Of a DNA stretch of 64,000 nucleotides, positions 62,033-64,000 are shown piece by piece; the stretch's first letter is position 1; each line of letters opens with the position of its first letter. Origin of the DNA: Lineus longissimus (Eukaryota; Nemertea; Pilidiophora; Heteronemertea; Lineidae); NCBI RefSeq assembly GCF_910592395.1, contig NC_088318.1:62001-126000 (forward strand), read 5' to 3'. The position numbers and the translations under genes were made by a program. The notes beneath the pieces were generated by a model. It ran no database searches. It worked only from the letters and a program-made list of their open reading frames with translations, and was not told the origin of the DNA.

Positions 62033-62344
62033 TGGAGATGGGCTTGACGGAGGATGGACGTGTAACCATATTCTAGTGGAGGATGGTTTATTTCTCCTCA
62101 ACTATGAATATACTCTCAAAAATAGACACGTGGCGTCGATCATTACCATGGGAACAATGCTAAGATGCAAGTCACAGAAGGTTGAATTTATTTGGTGAGG
62201 ACAGAAAACTTAGTTGGTGAACATCGCAAAAGAGCCTTCTGCTATAAATTGGAGATGTAAGCTAATAATCACTGTTTGTCGTCCCGTGTGTGTTGACGTG
62301 AGATAAAGAACTACTTGGTATGTCTAATCCTCTTTCTGGCATAT

Positions 62345-62380
62345 TGACCCTCAATGTATTGACATTGCTCAGCTTTCAGA
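62345..62380 (-). mobile_element. SINE-like fragment downstream of the GPCR
   Basis: On the minus strand the sequence gaaagctgagcaatgtcaat followed by 'acattgagggtcaata' matches the copies at 40,056 and 50,361. Fragment only. Confidence 0.55.
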
Positions 62381-62700
62381 CAAAGCGAGGCTGCGGAGGC
62401 ACTACCACTGGAAGTTCGGTATTGCCGGGTTTCTGGTAGAGAAAGCTTTCTCCGATAGGACTGTAGAATCAAATGTCCACACAAGAATGACTTGCAGATG
62501 CCGTAGATAATATTAAGTTATGTTAAGTAGACTGTCGTGTTATCTTGGTCTGCTATAAAGTTGTGATAGGCGAGAATGTGAGGTAATCGGTGGACACGAT
62601 AGCACGCGACGCCTGTAGATCCGGTTCAAGCCCAACTACAACTCAGATTTTGCCCAGACCAGTCGTATATTCTTGACGCTTCCAACCCTAACCTGCCAAT

Positions 62701-64000
62701 ATGAAGGTAGGTACAGTTCATTACTTTATCAGACTTGCTTCTTTTGGGCCCAGCTTCGTCCACAGTCCCACAGTAGCGACACTGCTTGTCGATTTAGTTT
62801 AGACGCATCTGAGTAATGTTCCGTAGCGAGGATGTCCATGAGAGATTGTCGTCAGTGCCACTTGGGGGGAAAGAGGAGTTCGGAACATCAGTGGTAACAT
62901 TATATGTTAACGATGTGGCCTTCTCAAGACCTGGGTGTTAATAGAATAACCCTGACAAGGCCGATCTGAAGTATTAAGCTTGGCTGTCCTTATCCATTTT
63001 CCATTGGCCTTATCGTAGGTAAAATGATGGCTCGCTTTCGATTAGACTGCTTGCGCTAAATAAAAGGTCTAGAGCTTTTGAAAAACGCAAAAATGCACTT
63101 CCTAGTGGTTTTTCATGGAAATCAAAAACCCTTACATGTTTTTAACAAGGTCGGAAATATTTAGGGGTTTGACATTTCATTTCCCTGAAAAACATAATGG
63201 GGGCGTGAAGAGTTTTATACCGCCAAACCCCTTCCTTTAAATACACAGTGTAGTGTGTGCTGGTGACCTTACAAGTCTTACACCACCAATACTAGGATTC
63301 AGTATTGCACATCATCTTGTGAGTGGGGTGAGACGTGGCAGTAGCTTGAAGTGGCAATACTGACAACGATGATGTTGTGTCTTAAAATTAGGGAGAATGG
63401 CAAGTGTGGTGGAATGAGAAGAGAAAGTGTCTCGGTGTTAGTAATAGCTGATGGAAATCCCTTCATGGAAAACATATTCCCCCAGAATCTCACCGGACAA
63501 AGGTCATCATGATGTGCACTTTGAACAAGGTGACACCACCTTACCTTTGGGTGGCGAGTCATGGGCAAGATATCATACCGTTATCGATGCATAGTGATGT
63601 AACAAAAGCGATGTTATCCCAGCAAATCTTGGCGACCTATAGAATCATTATTTCGTGGATTATTTCATGATAATATGTAGACAAAGCTGACGGGCTAGAT
63701 AAACATTACCGAGTAAGGCCGAAGCACATCACGAACATTCCCGAGAGCTCGGCTTCGGCCTTACTCGGGAATGTATATTTGACCCGTCAGCTTTAAGTGT
63801 GCACTAATCTTCTTCAATCCTTTTTGCAGATCGTATTCATGCTGCTTACCCTAGTGCTTGTGTTGACTGTGGTCAGCGCGAAGAAACCAAGGGGCAACCG
63901 AGGAGGTCACAGGCATCAGATTAGTCCCGCCCAGAAGAAGTGTAAGGGCTGCGTCAAGAAGTGTCTTTACGTCGACCAGAACTCATTCGCCGACTGCATC
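62701..64000 (+). CDS. Small secreted Lys/Cys-rich protein, 5' part (window edge)
   Basis: Exon 1 encodes only Met-Lys (62,701-62,706, donor gtaggt). Exon 2 starts at 63,830 after tttttgcag and runs off the window. The joined start, MKIVFMLLTLVLVLTVVSA, is a clear signal peptide with likely cleavage after VSA. The mature part is basic (KKPRGNRGGHRH) and then Cys-rich, with the pattern C-x2-C-x3-C and a further Cys near the edge. No family is recognised from this fragment; secreted peptides or small matrix proteins with a first coding exon this short are common. The gene could belong to an invertebrate-specific family. A stem-loop element lies in the intron. Confidence 0.7.
63683..63794. repeat. 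112-bp inverted repeat in the first intron of the secreted-protein gene
   Basis: Arms of 42 bases (63,683-63,724 and 63,753-63,794) are reverse complements with about four mismatches. The outer ends are aaagctgacggg and cccgtcagcttt. The spacer is 28 bases. It looks like a small MITE or hairpin element; no target duplication is clear. Confidence 0.75.

Overview
This window is animal nuclear DNA. Its genes are split by GT-AG introns of a few hundred to about 1,400 bases, with AATAAA poly(A) signals, tRNA-derived SINE-like repeats, short inverted-repeat elements and many minisatellites. Every protein I recognise is a bilaterian one: USB1, E2F4/5, casein kinase I alpha, ethanolamine kinase, alpha-aspartyl dipeptidase and a class A peptide-type GPCR. 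A single-exon GPCR and a peptidase E family dipeptidase fit a (probably marine) invertebrate, but the phylum cannot be fixed from the sequence alone. There are no prokaryotic operons, CRISPR arrays, phage genes or resistance genes.

Layout. Positions 1-23.6 kb are gene-poor. They hold inverted-repeat elements (535-1,313 and 1,866-1,971), several minisatellites, SINE-like copies and a few weak cadherin-like open segments (9.7-13.1 kb). From 24.2 to 27.7 kb lies a six-exon USB1 gene on the minus strand. Immediately upstream on the same strand is a set of unidentified coding exons (27.7-28.8 kb) whose stop codon is only 59 bases from the USB1 start. From 29.9 to 32.3 kb come two minisatellites, a non-LTR retrotransposon remnant and a frameshifted sulfatase exon.

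From 32.4 to 37.6 kb an eight-exon E2F4/5 gene runs on the plus strand, with an 87-bp coding minisatellite near its 3' end. It converges on an intronless casein kinase I alpha gene (44.75-45.75 kb, minus) that probably has a long 3' UTR reaching about 40.3 kb. Then, all on the plus strand, come ethanolamine kinase (47.5-51.9 kb, nine exons), alpha-aspartyl dipeptidase (52.8-56.5 kb, eight exons, one with a GC donor), two large minisatellites (57.2-59.3 kb), an intronless GPCR (60.8-62.0 kb) and the start of a small secreted protein gene running off the window edge (62.7 kb onward).

The genes are housekeeping and signalling genes with no shared pathway: U6 snRNA 3'-end trimming, cell-cycle transcription, kinase signalling, phosphatidylethanolamine synthesis, peptide degradation, and reception and secretion of peptides. 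The most unusual features are the E2F minisatellite, in which each 87-bp unit carries a possible splice acceptor; the near-perfect 275-bp hairpin element in an ethanolamine kinase intron; three perfect CRE octamers spaced exactly 50 bp apart; and the tight arrangement upstream of USB1.
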